From Acidobacteriaceae bacterium (GTDB taxonomy: Bacteria; Acidobacteriota; Vicinamibacteria; Vicinamibacterales; CAVVIG01), in assembly GCA_031274845.1 (NCBI GenBank), contig JAISPN010000154.1, forward strand, positions 1 through 16,910: a DNA stretch of 16,910 nucleotides, written 5' to 3'. The position numbers and the translations under genes are program-made. Positions within the stretch are counted from its first letter, which is position 1. Every line of letters starts with the position of its first letter. The notes beneath the pieces were generated by a model. The model had not been told where the DNA came from, ran no database searches, and saw only the letters and a program-made list of their open reading frames with translations. Below are positions 6,767 through 13,549 of the stretch, one piece after another.

Positions 6767-7990
6767 TTACTTTGGTGTAACGCGGTAAAGCCCACCCGTT
6801 TTGTTGTCCTCGAGCAGCCAGATCGCGCCGTCAGCCGCCACCTCGACATCGCGGAGCCGCTTGCCGACATTCCAGCGTTCCGCCGGCGTGGCGCCCCCCT
6901 TACCGTCAAACGTCACACGGCTCAGCGAGGTGGTCGCGATGCCGCTGATGAGCGCCGACCCGTTCCACTGCGGGAACATGGCGCCTTTGTAGAACACGAG
7001 ATTGCCGGGCGCGATGACCGGCGTCCAGTAGATGACCGGCTTCGCGAAGTCCTTCGTGTCCGGGCTCGGAATCGGCACGCCGTTGTAGTTCACGCCGTAC
7101 GACACTTCCGGCCAGCCGTAGTTCTTGCCCGGCTCGATCAGATTCAACTCGTCGCCGCCGCGCGGCCCATGTTCGAGTTCCCACAATTTGCCGTCGGGCG
7201 CGAACGCCAAACCGTACGGCGTGCGGTGACCACTGCTCCACGTCATCGCCGGGACCAGATTCGGTCCTTGCACCGTGTACGTGCTGAGCACCTGCGCGGT
7301 CTTGGCCTTCTCCGTGTCGCTCGGCGGGTTGATGATCGGCAACGACGACCCGCCGGTTTTTCCGGCCATCGGGTTTCCCGGCGCCGGCTTGCCGTCGAGC
7401 GTGAGACGGAAAATTTTGCCGAGCGGCGAATTCGGATCTTGCGCCGGCGTCATCCGCTGACGATCGCCCACGGTGAGAAACAGATACTGCCCATCTGGCG
7501 AAAACGCGATCTGCGCGCCAAACTGACCGCCGCGCCCTTTCGCCATGTCGTGCCAGAGCACCTGCAGATCGTCAAGACTGGCCTTGCCGTCGCCAATCGA
7601 CAGCTTCGCGCGCGCCAGCGCGAGACCCGACGTCCCCGCCTCCTCGCCCGGTTCCGCATACGTGAGGTAGACACTGTGATCGGTCGCGTAGTGCGGCGAC
7701 GTGAACACGCCGAGCATCCCGCCCTGCCCTTGGTACAACACCGCCGGCACGTTGCTGATCGGCGTCTTTTCGCCAGTCTGCGTCACCAGCCACACCGGGC
7801 CGGTCTTCTCGGTAATCAACATGCGCCCGTCAGGCAGGAACGCAATGCGCCATGGCCACTCGAAGGTGGCCACCTGAGTCATCGTGAACGGTACGTCCGC
7901 TTCCGGTTTCAACTGGCCCGCGTTCGTTTGAGCCCCGGCTACCGCCGGCACCAGCGTGAGCAGCAGCGCTAGATTGAACAACCTCTTCAT
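6767..7990 (-). CDS. Secreted PQQ-dependent sugar (glucose/sorbosone-type) dehydrogenase-like beta-propeller
   Basis: 407 residues from ATG at 7990, preceded by AAGGAG at 8000-7995; an upstream ATG at 8068 gives a non-signal N-terminus. A signal peptide (MKRLFNLALLLTLVPAVAGA) is followed by a six-bladed propeller typical of soluble quinoprotein sugar dehydrogenases (YliI/GSDH type). Seen motifs: WPWRIAFLPDGRMLITEK (46-62), GQGGMLGVF (88-96), IAFSPDGQYLFLTVGDR (161-177), GHRTPYGLAFAPDG (254-267), EHGPRGGDELNLIEPGKNYGWP (273-294, family hallmark). At the place where the family usually has a catalytic His (HFGGRL-like), this protein reads GGQFGAQ with Gln156. It would be a periplasmic PQQ enzyme that could feed electrons to the cytochromes next door, but substrate and cofactor are inferred. 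It lies 50 bases upstream of the decaheme gene and 90 bases after greB. Confidence 0.85.
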   Translation of the reverse strand: MKRLFNLALLLTLVPAVAGAQTNAGQLKPEADVPFTMTQVATFEWPWRIAFLPDGRMLITEKTGPVWLVTQTGEKTPISNVPAVLYQGQGGMLGVFTSPHYATDHSVYLTYAEPGEEAGTSGLALARAKLSIGDGKASLDDLQVLWHDMAKGRGGQFGAQIAFSPDGQYLFLTVGDRQRMTPAQDPNSPLGKIFRLTLDGKPAPGNPMAGKTGGSSLPIINPPSDTEKAKTAQVLSTYTVQGPNLVPAMTWSSGHRTPYGLAFAPDGKLWELEHGPRGGDELNLIEPGKNYGWPEVSYGVNYNGVPIPSPDTKDFAKPVIYWTPVIAPGNLVFYKGAMFPQWNGSALISGIATTSLSRVTFDGKGGATPAERWNVGKRLRDVEVAADGAIWLLEDNKTGGLYRVTPK

Positions 7991-7994
7991 GTCT

Positions 7995-8000
7995 CTCCTT
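7995..8000 (-). promoter_or_regulatory. Ribosome binding site deciding the sugar dehydrogenase-like start
   Basis: AAGGAG on the minus strand, 4 bases before ATG at 7990. It supports the internal start that exposes the signal peptide. Confidence 0.65.
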
Positions 8001-8080
8001 TCCGCCCGTTGCGGATGACCGTGAACCGATGTCGTAATTACTGTAAGCATAGTGGGCAACTGGGGCAAACGGCCAATGCC

Positions 8081-8647
8081 CTAATGTGGTTTCGGTGCCG
8101 CTTCGGCGCCCGGCGGTTCCCTGAACGGCTCCATGGGAATCCGCTCGTAGCGGACCTCCAGAATGTCCAGCGATTCGCGTCCGGCTGGCGCGTGCACGAC
8201 GACCGTCTCGCCTTCGCGCGCCTTCATCAACGCGCGCGCCAGCGGCGAGATCCAGCTGATGTAATGACGATCCACATCGATCTCATCAACACCCACGATG
8301 CGCACAATCCGCTCCCCGCCGGTGGCGGTGGCATACCGCACCGTCGCGCCAAAGAAGATCTGCGTTGCCATCGGCCCCCGCCGAGGTAATTCCGGATCGA
8401 CGATGTGCGCGGCATCGATCCGTTTGCGCAAGAAGTGAATCCGGCGATCGATCTGACGCAGCCGCCGTTTGCCGTACTGGTAGTCCGCGTTCTCGCTGCG
8501 ATCGCCGTTACCAGCCGCCCACGCGACAACCTGCGTCACCGCCGGCCGCTCTCGGGTGAGCAGAAACCGCAGCTCGTCTCTCAGCCGTTGCAACCCGCTG
8601 GGGGTGATGTAGTTTTTCGTCCCGTCCGCGGTTCGACGCTCGTTCAT
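8081..8647 (-). CDS. greB: Transcription elongation factor GreB
   Basis: 188 residues from ATG at 8647; an in-frame ATG at 8761 would overlap rnhA and add an arginine-rich non-family tail. The N-terminal coiled coil carries ITPSGLQRLRDELRFLL, then ERPAVTQVVAWAAGNGDRSENADYQYGKRRLRQIDRRI. The tip acidic residues are in GDRSENAD (residues 48-55). The FFGATV start of the FKBP-like C-terminal domain is near residue 98. The ERP.VTQ.V.WAA.LGDRSENADYQY pattern distinguishes GreB from GreA. It rescues backtracked RNA polymerase by stimulating transcript cleavage. E. coli GreB is about 158 residues; here an extra Pro/Glu/Ala-rich tail follows LEVRYERI. It starts 5 bases after the rnhA stop, so the two are surely co-transcribed. 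Confidence 0.93.
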   Translation of the reverse strand: MNERRTADGTKNYITPSGLQRLRDELRFLLTRERPAVTQVVAWAAGNGDRSENADYQYGKRRLRQIDRRIHFLRKRIDAAHIVDPELPRRGPMATQIFFGATVRYATATGGERIVRIVGVDEIDVDRHYISWISPLARALMKAREGETVVVHAPAGRESLDILEVRYERIPMEPFREPPGAEAAPKPH

Positions 8648-8652
8648 CGTCT

Positions 8653-9402
8653 TTACGGCTTGAGCGCGACGCCCCACTCGCGAAGAATGGCGGCTTCGTC
8701 GGCGGCGCTCATCGCTTTCTTGAACCGCGCGCCCGATTGTCCTTTCACGCGCCGTTCGCACTCGGCCCAGGTCGCATGACGCATCGGCACCGCGTCAACG
8801 ACGCTCAGATACGCATAGGGCTTTTTGGCAGCCGTTGCGCGTCCAGCGGAGGCACGCGGACGCTCTGGCAACGATGTGCGCGCCGGCACGCTGAGCACAT
8901 CGATCGCGTAGCGCGCGAGCGGCCCGCGATAGAGATCCGGCGGCCGGCCGAGCGCGAAGCCGACCGCAATCGCATCGCACCGTTCGTTGCCAGCAGTCCC
9001 GACATGTCCGCGGACCCACTGCCACTCGATCCCCTTTGCGCCACGCGCGCTCGCGCACGCGAAGAGCCGCTCCCACAGATCGCGATTGATTACCTCGCCG
9101 CCAGCGGCCGTTTGCCATCCATTCTTGCGCCATCCCCACACCCACTGCGTGATGCCTTGAATCAGATAGGTGGAGTCTGTGTAGACCGTCACGGGACCTG
9201 ACGACGCGTCGATTGCGTCGAGCGCGGCGATGGCGCCGCTTAGTTCCATCTTGTTGTTCGTCGTGTGACGCGATCCGCCGCCAAGTTCCATCACCATCGC
9301 ATCAGGCGTGACGATGATGGCGCCCCAGCCGCCGGGTCCAGGGTTGCCTTTGGCCGCGCCGTCCGTGAACACCGTCGTGTGGTCCAGCCCCTCTCGATCC
9401 AT
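8653..9402 (-). CDS. rnhA: Ribonuclease HI with C-terminal viroplasmin-like domain
   Basis: 249 residues. Residues 8-150 are a full RNase HI: FTDGAAKGNPGPGGWG with Asp14, NNKMELSGAIAALDAI with Glu53, YTDSTYLI with Asp76, WVRGHVGTAGNERCD with His133 and Asp143. These correspond to E. coli D10, E48, D70, H124 and D134, so the enzyme should cut RNA in RNA:DNA hybrids. After a basic Ala/Arg linker, residues about 195-245 (YAYLSVVDAVPMRHATWAECERRVKGQSGARFKK and on) look like the caulimovirus viroplasmin / RNase H1 hybrid-binding domain. That domain is at the N-terminus in eukaryotic RNase H1 but C-terminal here. Start at 9402 with a short-spaced AAGG. First gene of the minus-strand run; divergent from the gene at 9552. 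Confidence 0.93.
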   Translation of the reverse strand: MDREGLDHTTVFTDGAAKGNPGPGGWGAIIVTPDAMVMELGGGSRHTTNNKMELSGAIAALDAIDASSGPVTVYTDSTYLIQGITQWVWGWRKNGWQTAAGGEVINRDLWERLFACASARGAKGIEWQWVRGHVGTAGNERCDAIAVGFALGRPPDLYRGPLARYAIDVLSVPARTSLPERPRASAGRATAAKKPYAYLSVVDAVPMRHATWAECERRVKGQSGARFKKAMSAADEAAILREWGVALKP

Positions 9403-9551
9403 TGCCTTCGAGAGTACCGTGAAAGACGGCCTTTCTTTCTGTATTCTTCTATGGACGAGGTATCACTTGTACCCATTCCTTTGCCGCGACGTGCAGGCGC
9501 TGTCCATCATCGACATCGAGGCTGGCGATTGAAATCCGTGCCGCTCCACCC

Positions 9552-10208
9552 ATGACCATCAGGGGAAACTTCAAAGCTCAAATCTTCGTCCTCATGGCCG
9601 TGATGACCGCGTGGACGATCCCGTTCGTGGTCCTCTTGTGCCGGCGGTTTGACGTCGTCAACGAGTCGCTGTCCGCCATCGGATGGCGTCTCGACGGCAT
9701 GGCGTTTCTGGCGTTTTATATCTTCGCCCTCGATCCGATCATGATCTACTCGGCGCGGCTGTTCCTGAAATTGTTGAACAAGAAAAGCCCGCTCCTCATG
9801 GCGCTCGTGACGATCGGGTGCGCCTTGGTGACCATCGGTATTTTCATCCCTGTACGGCCCTGGCAGCTCGGCACCATCAACGACATCATGCACGACAACA
9901 CGTGCAAGACCGGCGCGGGCATCGTCGTGATTTCCTGTGGCTACATGATGGTGCTGCTGGTGCGTGAAGATAAACAGAACTACAAGCAGGTCGTCGCCGC
10001 CTGTCTGGGCGTGGCGTTCCTCTTATGGTCGTGCGTCCATTTTTACGGCACCGCGGCGCTGGCCGAAGTGGCCGTCTCTCACCTGCTCGTCGGTGTCGCG
10101 CTCTATATGTGCTTCACCATTCGAAATGGTGTCAACCGCGCCACGGACCATCCCGTCTGCCTGTCGTCAGGAGACGCCGTCTACTCCACCGGGATTATCG
10201 AGAACTAG
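9552..10208 (+). CDS. Six-TM integral membrane protein, possibly DUF998-like
   Basis: 218 residues. Six hydrophobic segments lie near 10-30, 49-71, 80-101, 121-137, 146-166 and 171-190. Short loops carry ESLSAIGW after TM1 and TIND.MHDN between TM3 and TM4. The size, six-TM layout and loop residues are compatible with the DUF998 family, but I do not recognise it with confidence and propose no function. Start codon choice is uncertain: ATG at 9552 has no clear Shine-Dalgarno, and ATGs follow at 9594 and 9603. The C-terminal 28 residues are polar. It stands alone on the plus strand, divergent from rnhA and convergent with the NHL gene. Confidence 0.7.
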   Translation: MTIRGNFKAQIFVLMAVMTAWTIPFVVLLCRRFDVVNESLSAIGWRLDGMAFLAFYIFALDPIMIYSARLFLKLLNKKSPLLMALVTIGCALVTIGIFIPVRPWQLGTINDIMHDNTCKTGAGIVVISCGYMMVLLVREDKQNYKQVVAACLGVAFLLWSCVHFYGTAALAEVAVSHLLVGVALYMCFTIRNGVNRATDHPVCLSSGDAVYSTGIIEN

Positions 10209-10230
10209 TGAGGAAGGCCGAACGCGAGGG

Positions 10231-10262
10231 GGATGCACGAACGCTGACGCGTCCGTGCATCC
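10231..10262. terminator. Hairpin between convergent genes (possible bidirectional terminator)
   Basis: GGATGCACG (10231-10239) pairs with CGTGCATCC (10254-10262). After one mismatch the stem continues ACGC/GCGT around a TGAC tetraloop. It sits between the stops of the two convergent genes. There is no T-run on either side, so Rho-independent function is uncertain. Confidence 0.5.
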
Positions 10263-10276
10263 AGTCTGAAGGCTGA

Positions 10277-11425
10277 CTATTTCTTCACGTACTTCTGCAT
10301 CTTCCGCGGACCGACTTCCGCGCCGTACACATTCCCGGCATCGTCGACGGCCACGCCTTCCGCGACCCACGTGCCAGACGCGCACGTCGGCGGATCGCCC
10401 GGCCGCTGCCCTTGCGGACAGAGCGGGAGCGGATCGGGAATGAACGCCGTCACCTTGCCGTCTTTCGCGCTGCCGATGCGGATGCCACGCGTCCACTGAC
10501 CGTGCGCCGGATTGACGCCACCCGATTCGGAGTCGGCGGAATAGAGGATGTCGTTCTTGTCGATGAAGATGCCGCTCGGACGGCTGAACTGCGGCCAGTC
10601 CGCGACCTGCTTCATGTTCTTGTCGAACACCACGATGCGGTTGTTGGCGCGATCGCCGACGAAGAGACGCCCCTGCGAGTCGAACGCCAGCGCGTGCGGC
10701 TGGTTGAACTCAAGCTCGCCGGTGCCACGCTTGCCCCACGCCTGCAGGAACTTGCCGTTCTTGTCGAACTTGACAATCCGATCGTTCGGATTCTGGCCGT
10801 GTCCTTCGGTGACGAAGATTTCGCCAGCCGCATTGGTGATGACGTCGTTTGGTTGCCAGCAGCATTCGGTCGGACCGGTCGCGCCGCCAGCCTTGCCGAT
10901 GGTCATCAGCACATCGCCGTTCGGGCTGAACTTCCAGATCTGATGTCCTTTCGTCGCCGCCGGGTTTGGTCCCACCGGCGCCGCACCGCCGCCGCCACGT
11001 CCGGCGGGTGGCGCGTTGTCCTGCCCATCCGTCACCCAGATGTTGTCGTCCTTGTCGACGTAGATGCCGTGCGGAAAGATGATGAGCCCTTTGCCGAAGC
11101 TCTTGATCAGGCTGCCGTCCGCGGCGAAGTGATAGATCGGGTCGATGTCCGGCGTGTTGGCGCAGGTGTTCGAGCCGCAGCGCTCGGCAAACCAGATCGT
11201 CTTGCCGTCCCGGTCGATGTCGACCGCGCTCGTTGAACCTGACGGGCGACCCAGCTTGAAGTAGCCTTCAACCGTGGTGTACGGATTCGGAAGGTTGTTG
11301 GTGGGCGGGTAGCCCTCCCACGACTGTTTCGCGGGCGCTTGCGCTTGAACGCTCCAGCCGCCAGCGAGCGCCGCGGCGAACAGCGCGCCGGAGATCAGCA
11401 ATCCCCGGGGAATGCTTCGTGACAT
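10277..11425 (-). CDS. Secreted NHL-repeat six-bladed beta-propeller protein
   Basis: 382 residues from ATG at 11425, with GGAGG at 11437-11433 seven bases upstream; an ATG at 11479 is less likely. The signal peptide is MSRSIPRGLLISGALFAAALAGGWSVQAQ. NHL-type blades follow: FPHGIYVDKDDNIWVTDG, QPNDVITNAAGEIFVTEG, FNQPHALAFDSQGRLFVGDRANNRIVVFDK, RPSGIFIDKNDILYSADS and VAEGVAVDDAGNVYGAEVG. A glycine-rich loop (RGGGGAAPVG) and three cysteine pairs could form disulfides in the periplasm. NHL propellers include peptidylglycine lyases and protein- or carbohydrate-binding scaffolds; no catalytic assignment can be made. It has no operon partner: it is followed by a convergent gene and its upstream neighbour is a divergent tRNA. 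Confidence 0.85.
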   Translation of the reverse strand: MSRSIPRGLLISGALFAAALAGGWSVQAQAPAKQSWEGYPPTNNLPNPYTTVEGYFKLGRPSGSTSAVDIDRDGKTIWFAERCGSNTCANTPDIDPIYHFAADGSLIKSFGKGLIIFPHGIYVDKDDNIWVTDGQDNAPPAGRGGGGAAPVGPNPAATKGHQIWKFSPNGDVLMTIGKAGGATGPTECCWQPNDVITNAAGEIFVTEGHGQNPNDRIVKFDKNGKFLQAWGKRGTGELEFNQPHALAFDSQGRLFVGDRANNRIVVFDKNMKQVADWPQFSRPSGIFIDKNDILYSADSESGGVNPAHGQWTRGIRIGSAKDGKVTAFIPDPLPLCPQGQRPGDPPTCASGTWVAEGVAVDDAGNVYGAEVGPRKMQKYVKK

Positions 11426-11432
11426 GGAAATG

Positions 11433-11437
11433 CCTCC
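11433..11437 (-). promoter_or_regulatory. Ribosome binding site deciding the NHL protein start
   Basis: GGAGG on the minus strand, 7 bases before ATG at 11425. Confidence 0.75.
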
Positions 11438-11512
11438 GTGACAATGAGCGACCAGTGTCCGAAGGTCGCAGCGAGGCATTGTAGCCGTTACGCCCGCCTA
11501 ATGGATCGCCCC

Positions 11513-11543
11513 TTGCTGAGGGCGACGCGTCACGTTATATAAT
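11513..11543 (+). promoter_or_regulatory. Promoter of tRNA-Gln
   Basis: A perfect -10 box TATAAT at 11538-11543 is preceded, 19 bases upstream, by TTGCTG (11513-11518). Transcription would start near 11550, about 25 bases before the mature tRNA. Confidence 0.6.
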
Positions 11544-11575
11544 CAACATTTCCTGCCACACGCGTAGACCCACAC

Positions 11576-11649
11576 TGGGAGGTCGTTCAACGGTAGGACA
11601 TCGCGCTCTGGACGCGATTATCGGGGTTCGAATCCCTGCCTCCCAGCCA
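11576..11649 (+). tRNA. trnQ: tRNA-Gln (anticodon CUG)
   Basis: A full cloverleaf can be folded. The acceptor TGGGAGG pairs with CCTCCCA. The anticodon stem TCGCG/CGCGA closes the loop CTCTGGA, giving anticodon CTG, which reads CAG (Gln). The T arm CGGGG-TTCGAAT-CCCTG is standard. Discriminator G and an encoded CCA complete the 3' end at 11649. The UGGG...CCCAGCCA ends are typical of bacterial tRNA-Gln. It has its own TATAAT promoter. Confidence 0.96.
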
Positions 11650-11671
11650 AGCTTTCCCCACAGTTAAAGAT

Positions 11672-11714
11672 CCCCCGACGTCCGGCACGCGGTTCGTCAT
11701 CCACCACTCGGGGG
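11672..11714. terminator. Inverted repeat downstream of tRNA-Gln
   Basis: CCCCCGA (11672-11678) and TCGGGGG (11708-11714) are perfect 7-base complements around a 29-base loop, 22 bases after the tRNA. No T-tract follows directly. It may be a weak terminator or processing structure. Confidence 0.3.
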
Positions 11715-11729
11715 CTCCTCACAAAAAGC

Positions 11730-11773
11730 CGGTGTGAGAGCTTCTTATCTCAGGCGTGGTATCGTTCACACCG
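11730..11773. repeat. Inverted repeat upstream of the radical SAM gene
   Basis: CGGTGTGA (11730-11737) and TCACACCG (11766-11773) are perfect complements with 28 bases between. The right arm ends 40 bases before the radical SAM start. It could be a bipartite operator or a leader structure; this is inference. Confidence 0.3.
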
Positions 11774-11813
11774 ACCGATACCGGTTTCTTCATGTTAGGT
11801 GCAGGCATCATCC

Positions 11814-13346
11814 ATGCGTGTGTTTCTCGTCAATCCAAGTCACGTCTCGTTTGGCACCGCCGTCATCACGCCGCGATGGTTGTATGTGCTTGCCGCCGCA
11901 ACGCCGGATCGATTTTCGACGCCTGAGCTCCGCGACGAAACCCTCGAACCCTTTGCCGTTGAGGAGGTCCAACCCGGCGATATCGTCGGTCTCGGAATTC
12001 ACACCGGCAATGCGCTTCGCGGCTACGAACTGGGCCGCGCGATACAGGCACGCGGCGCCCATGTCGTGTTCGGTGGCATTCACGCGACGCTCTATCCCGA
12101 AGAAGCCCGCTCGCTCGGAGGCGCCACGTCCATCGTCAAAGGCGATGGCGATTCTGTCTGGGAACAGGTGCTTGACGACATCGTCAAAGGTGATCCGAAG
12201 CCGGTGTATGACTCCGGCCGCGTCGGCGGCGGCAGCTTCAAACCCGCGCGATGGTCGCTCCTGCCGGAAGGACGCTACATGTGGGCGTCGGTCCAAACCG
12301 TGCGCGGATGCCCGAAGCACTGCTCCTTCTGCTCCGTCTGGCGCACCGATGGACAGCAGCCGCGGCAAGCGGCGGTCGAGGCCACGCTGACCGAGGTCGT
12401 CGAACTCAGACGTCGAGGCTTCCGGTTCATTGCGCTCGCGGACGACAACTTCTATCCGGTCTCGCTCAGCGATCTCGCGCAGGCGCGGCGACGCAGCGAT
12501 CCGTCACGCCTGCACGAACTCGAAGCAATCCGCGCCGAGCGCTTTCATCTGATGGAACGTCTGGCCGCCATGCCAGACGACATGGTGTTCTTCACGCAGA
12601 TCACGATGGAAGCGGCAGAAGATCCCGAGTTCCTGACGGCGATGCGGCGCGCCAGAATCCGCGGCGCACTTGTCGGCGTTGAATCGGTCACGCCGGCCGG
12701 ACTCAAGGACGTCTACAAAGGGTTCAACCTTGCCGGCGAGGAACTCGTCGAACGGCTCCGCGTCTTCCGGCAACACGACATCCACATCCTCGGGTCGTTT
12801 ATTTTCGGTCTCCCCAGCGACGATCCCTCGACGTTCGAGGCGACAGCCGATCTCGCGGATCGCGCAGGCGTCACCTTTGCGCAGTTCGTGATGCTCACCC
12901 CTTTCCCGGGAACGCTCGACTTCGAACGTTGGGAACAGGAAATCAGCGCAACAGCCGAGCAGATCGACGGCGTGCCGGTGACCCGGCATTGGCTCATCCC
13001 GCAGGAGTCACGGCCGAAGGTGTATATCGAACACCCGGTGATGTCGCCCGACGAGATCAGGCGCCGCACGCAAGCCGTCTGGGATCGCTTCTACTCGCTC
13101 CGCCGGGTATGGGCACGATCGAACGCCGTCCGTTCGCTGAAGTCGCGTCTCGCCTTCGTGTTGATCTCGAAGCTCTATCGGCAGATGTACGCCAACACCG
13201 GCATCGCCACCGACTCCGCGCGGCAAGCACGCTCGGTCGCCATGGCGCGCCTGCTCCTACGTCCGTGCCGCGCGTTCTTCACCGCCCAACCGATGCCCAA
13301 TCTGACCGTACCAGCACCGCTCGTCAGCATCGGACACCGGCCGTAA
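11814..13346 (+). CDS. B12-binding-domain radical SAM protein
   Basis: 510 residues from ATG at 11814; a GTG at 11799 is the in-frame alternative. Residues 1-135 are a cobalamin-binding-type Rossmann domain (MRVFLVNPSH, GDIVGLGIHTGN, HVVFGGIHATLYPEEA, IVKGDGDSVW). The radical SAM core begins VQTVRGCPKHCSFCSVW, with [4Fe-4S] ligands Cys166, Cys170 and Cys173 (CX3CX2C). Later landmarks are ALADDNFY, FTQITMEAAEDPEFL, GALVGVESVTP and GSFIFGLPSDDPSTFEATADLA. The order matches the large B12-radical SAM family (BchE, HpnJ/HpnR and related methylases, cyclases or oxidoreductases). The substrate cannot be deduced; the C-terminal 120 residues are basic and family-variable. No neighbour suggests a pathway. 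A strong hairpin follows 18 bases after the stop. Confidence 0.88.
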   Translation: MRVFLVNPSHVSFGTAVITPRWLYVLAAATPDRFSTPELRDETLEPFAVEEVQPGDIVGLGIHTGNALRGYELGRAIQARGAHVVFGGIHATLYPEEARSLGGATSIVKGDGDSVWEQVLDDIVKGDPKPVYDSGRVGGGSFKPARWSLLPEGRYMWASVQTVRGCPKHCSFCSVWRTDGQQPRQAAVEATLTEVVELRRRGFRFIALADDNFYPVSLSDLAQARRRSDPSRLHELEAIRAERFHLMERLAAMPDDMVFFTQITMEAAEDPEFLTAMRRARIRGALVGVESVTPAGLKDVYKGFNLAGEELVERLRVFRQHDIHILGSFIFGLPSDDPSTFEATADLADRAGVTFAQFVMLTPFPGTLDFERWEQEISATAEQIDGVPVTRHWLIPQESRPKVYIEHPVMSPDEIRRRTQAVWDRFYSLRRVWARSNAVRSLKSRLAFVLISKLYRQMYANTGIATDSARQARSVAMARLLLRPCRAFFTAQPMPNLTVPAPLVSIGHRP

Positions 13347-13364
13347 GTCGACGTGATCGTCCTG

Positions 13365-13402
13365 CGCGCGGCCATGCACACCACCAGCTGCATGGCCGCG
13401 CG
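13365..13402 (+). terminator. Strong hairpin after the radical SAM gene
   Basis: CGCGCGGCCATGCA (13365-13378) pairs perfectly over 14 bases with TGCATGGCCGCGCG (13389-13402) around a 10-base loop. It starts 18 bases after the stop. The following bases are TTCGCTATTCT, so the T-run is poor but the stem is very stable. Confidence 0.6.
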
Positions 13403-13408
13403 TTCGCT

Positions 13409-13425
13409 ATTCTGGAATCTCGAAT
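13409..13425. promoter_or_regulatory. Near-copy of the HTH-operon palindrome (putative second operator)
   Basis: ATTCTGGAATCTCGAAT matches the perfect palindrome at 16215-16231 in 15 of 17 positions. The similarity continues on the gene side, with 22 of 27 positions in all. A second palindrome CGAATATTCG (13421-13430) overlaps it. It lies 125 bases before the small secreted protein gene. Confidence 0.35.
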
Positions 13426-13549
13426 ATTCGCGCTGCCCCTAACCGCTGACCGATCACGCCAGCCACCAACGGCTCGGCTTCGTGTGTCCTCGGGAACAGC
13501 GAGGACGCGTGACGACTGATAAAATCGAACGTCATTCACGCGTGCAGCC

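Noticed and set aside
6422..7972. 516-codon plus-strand open frame
   Set aside because: It is antisense to the decaheme and sugar dehydrogenase-like genes, which have clear family motifs. Its composition (Arg/His/Ala-rich) is typical of GC-rich shadows.
11734..12390. 218-codon plus-strand frame overlapping the radical SAM start
   Set aside because: Out of frame with the radical SAM gene and rich in Ser/Arg/Pro; the B12-binding domain frame is clearly the coding one.
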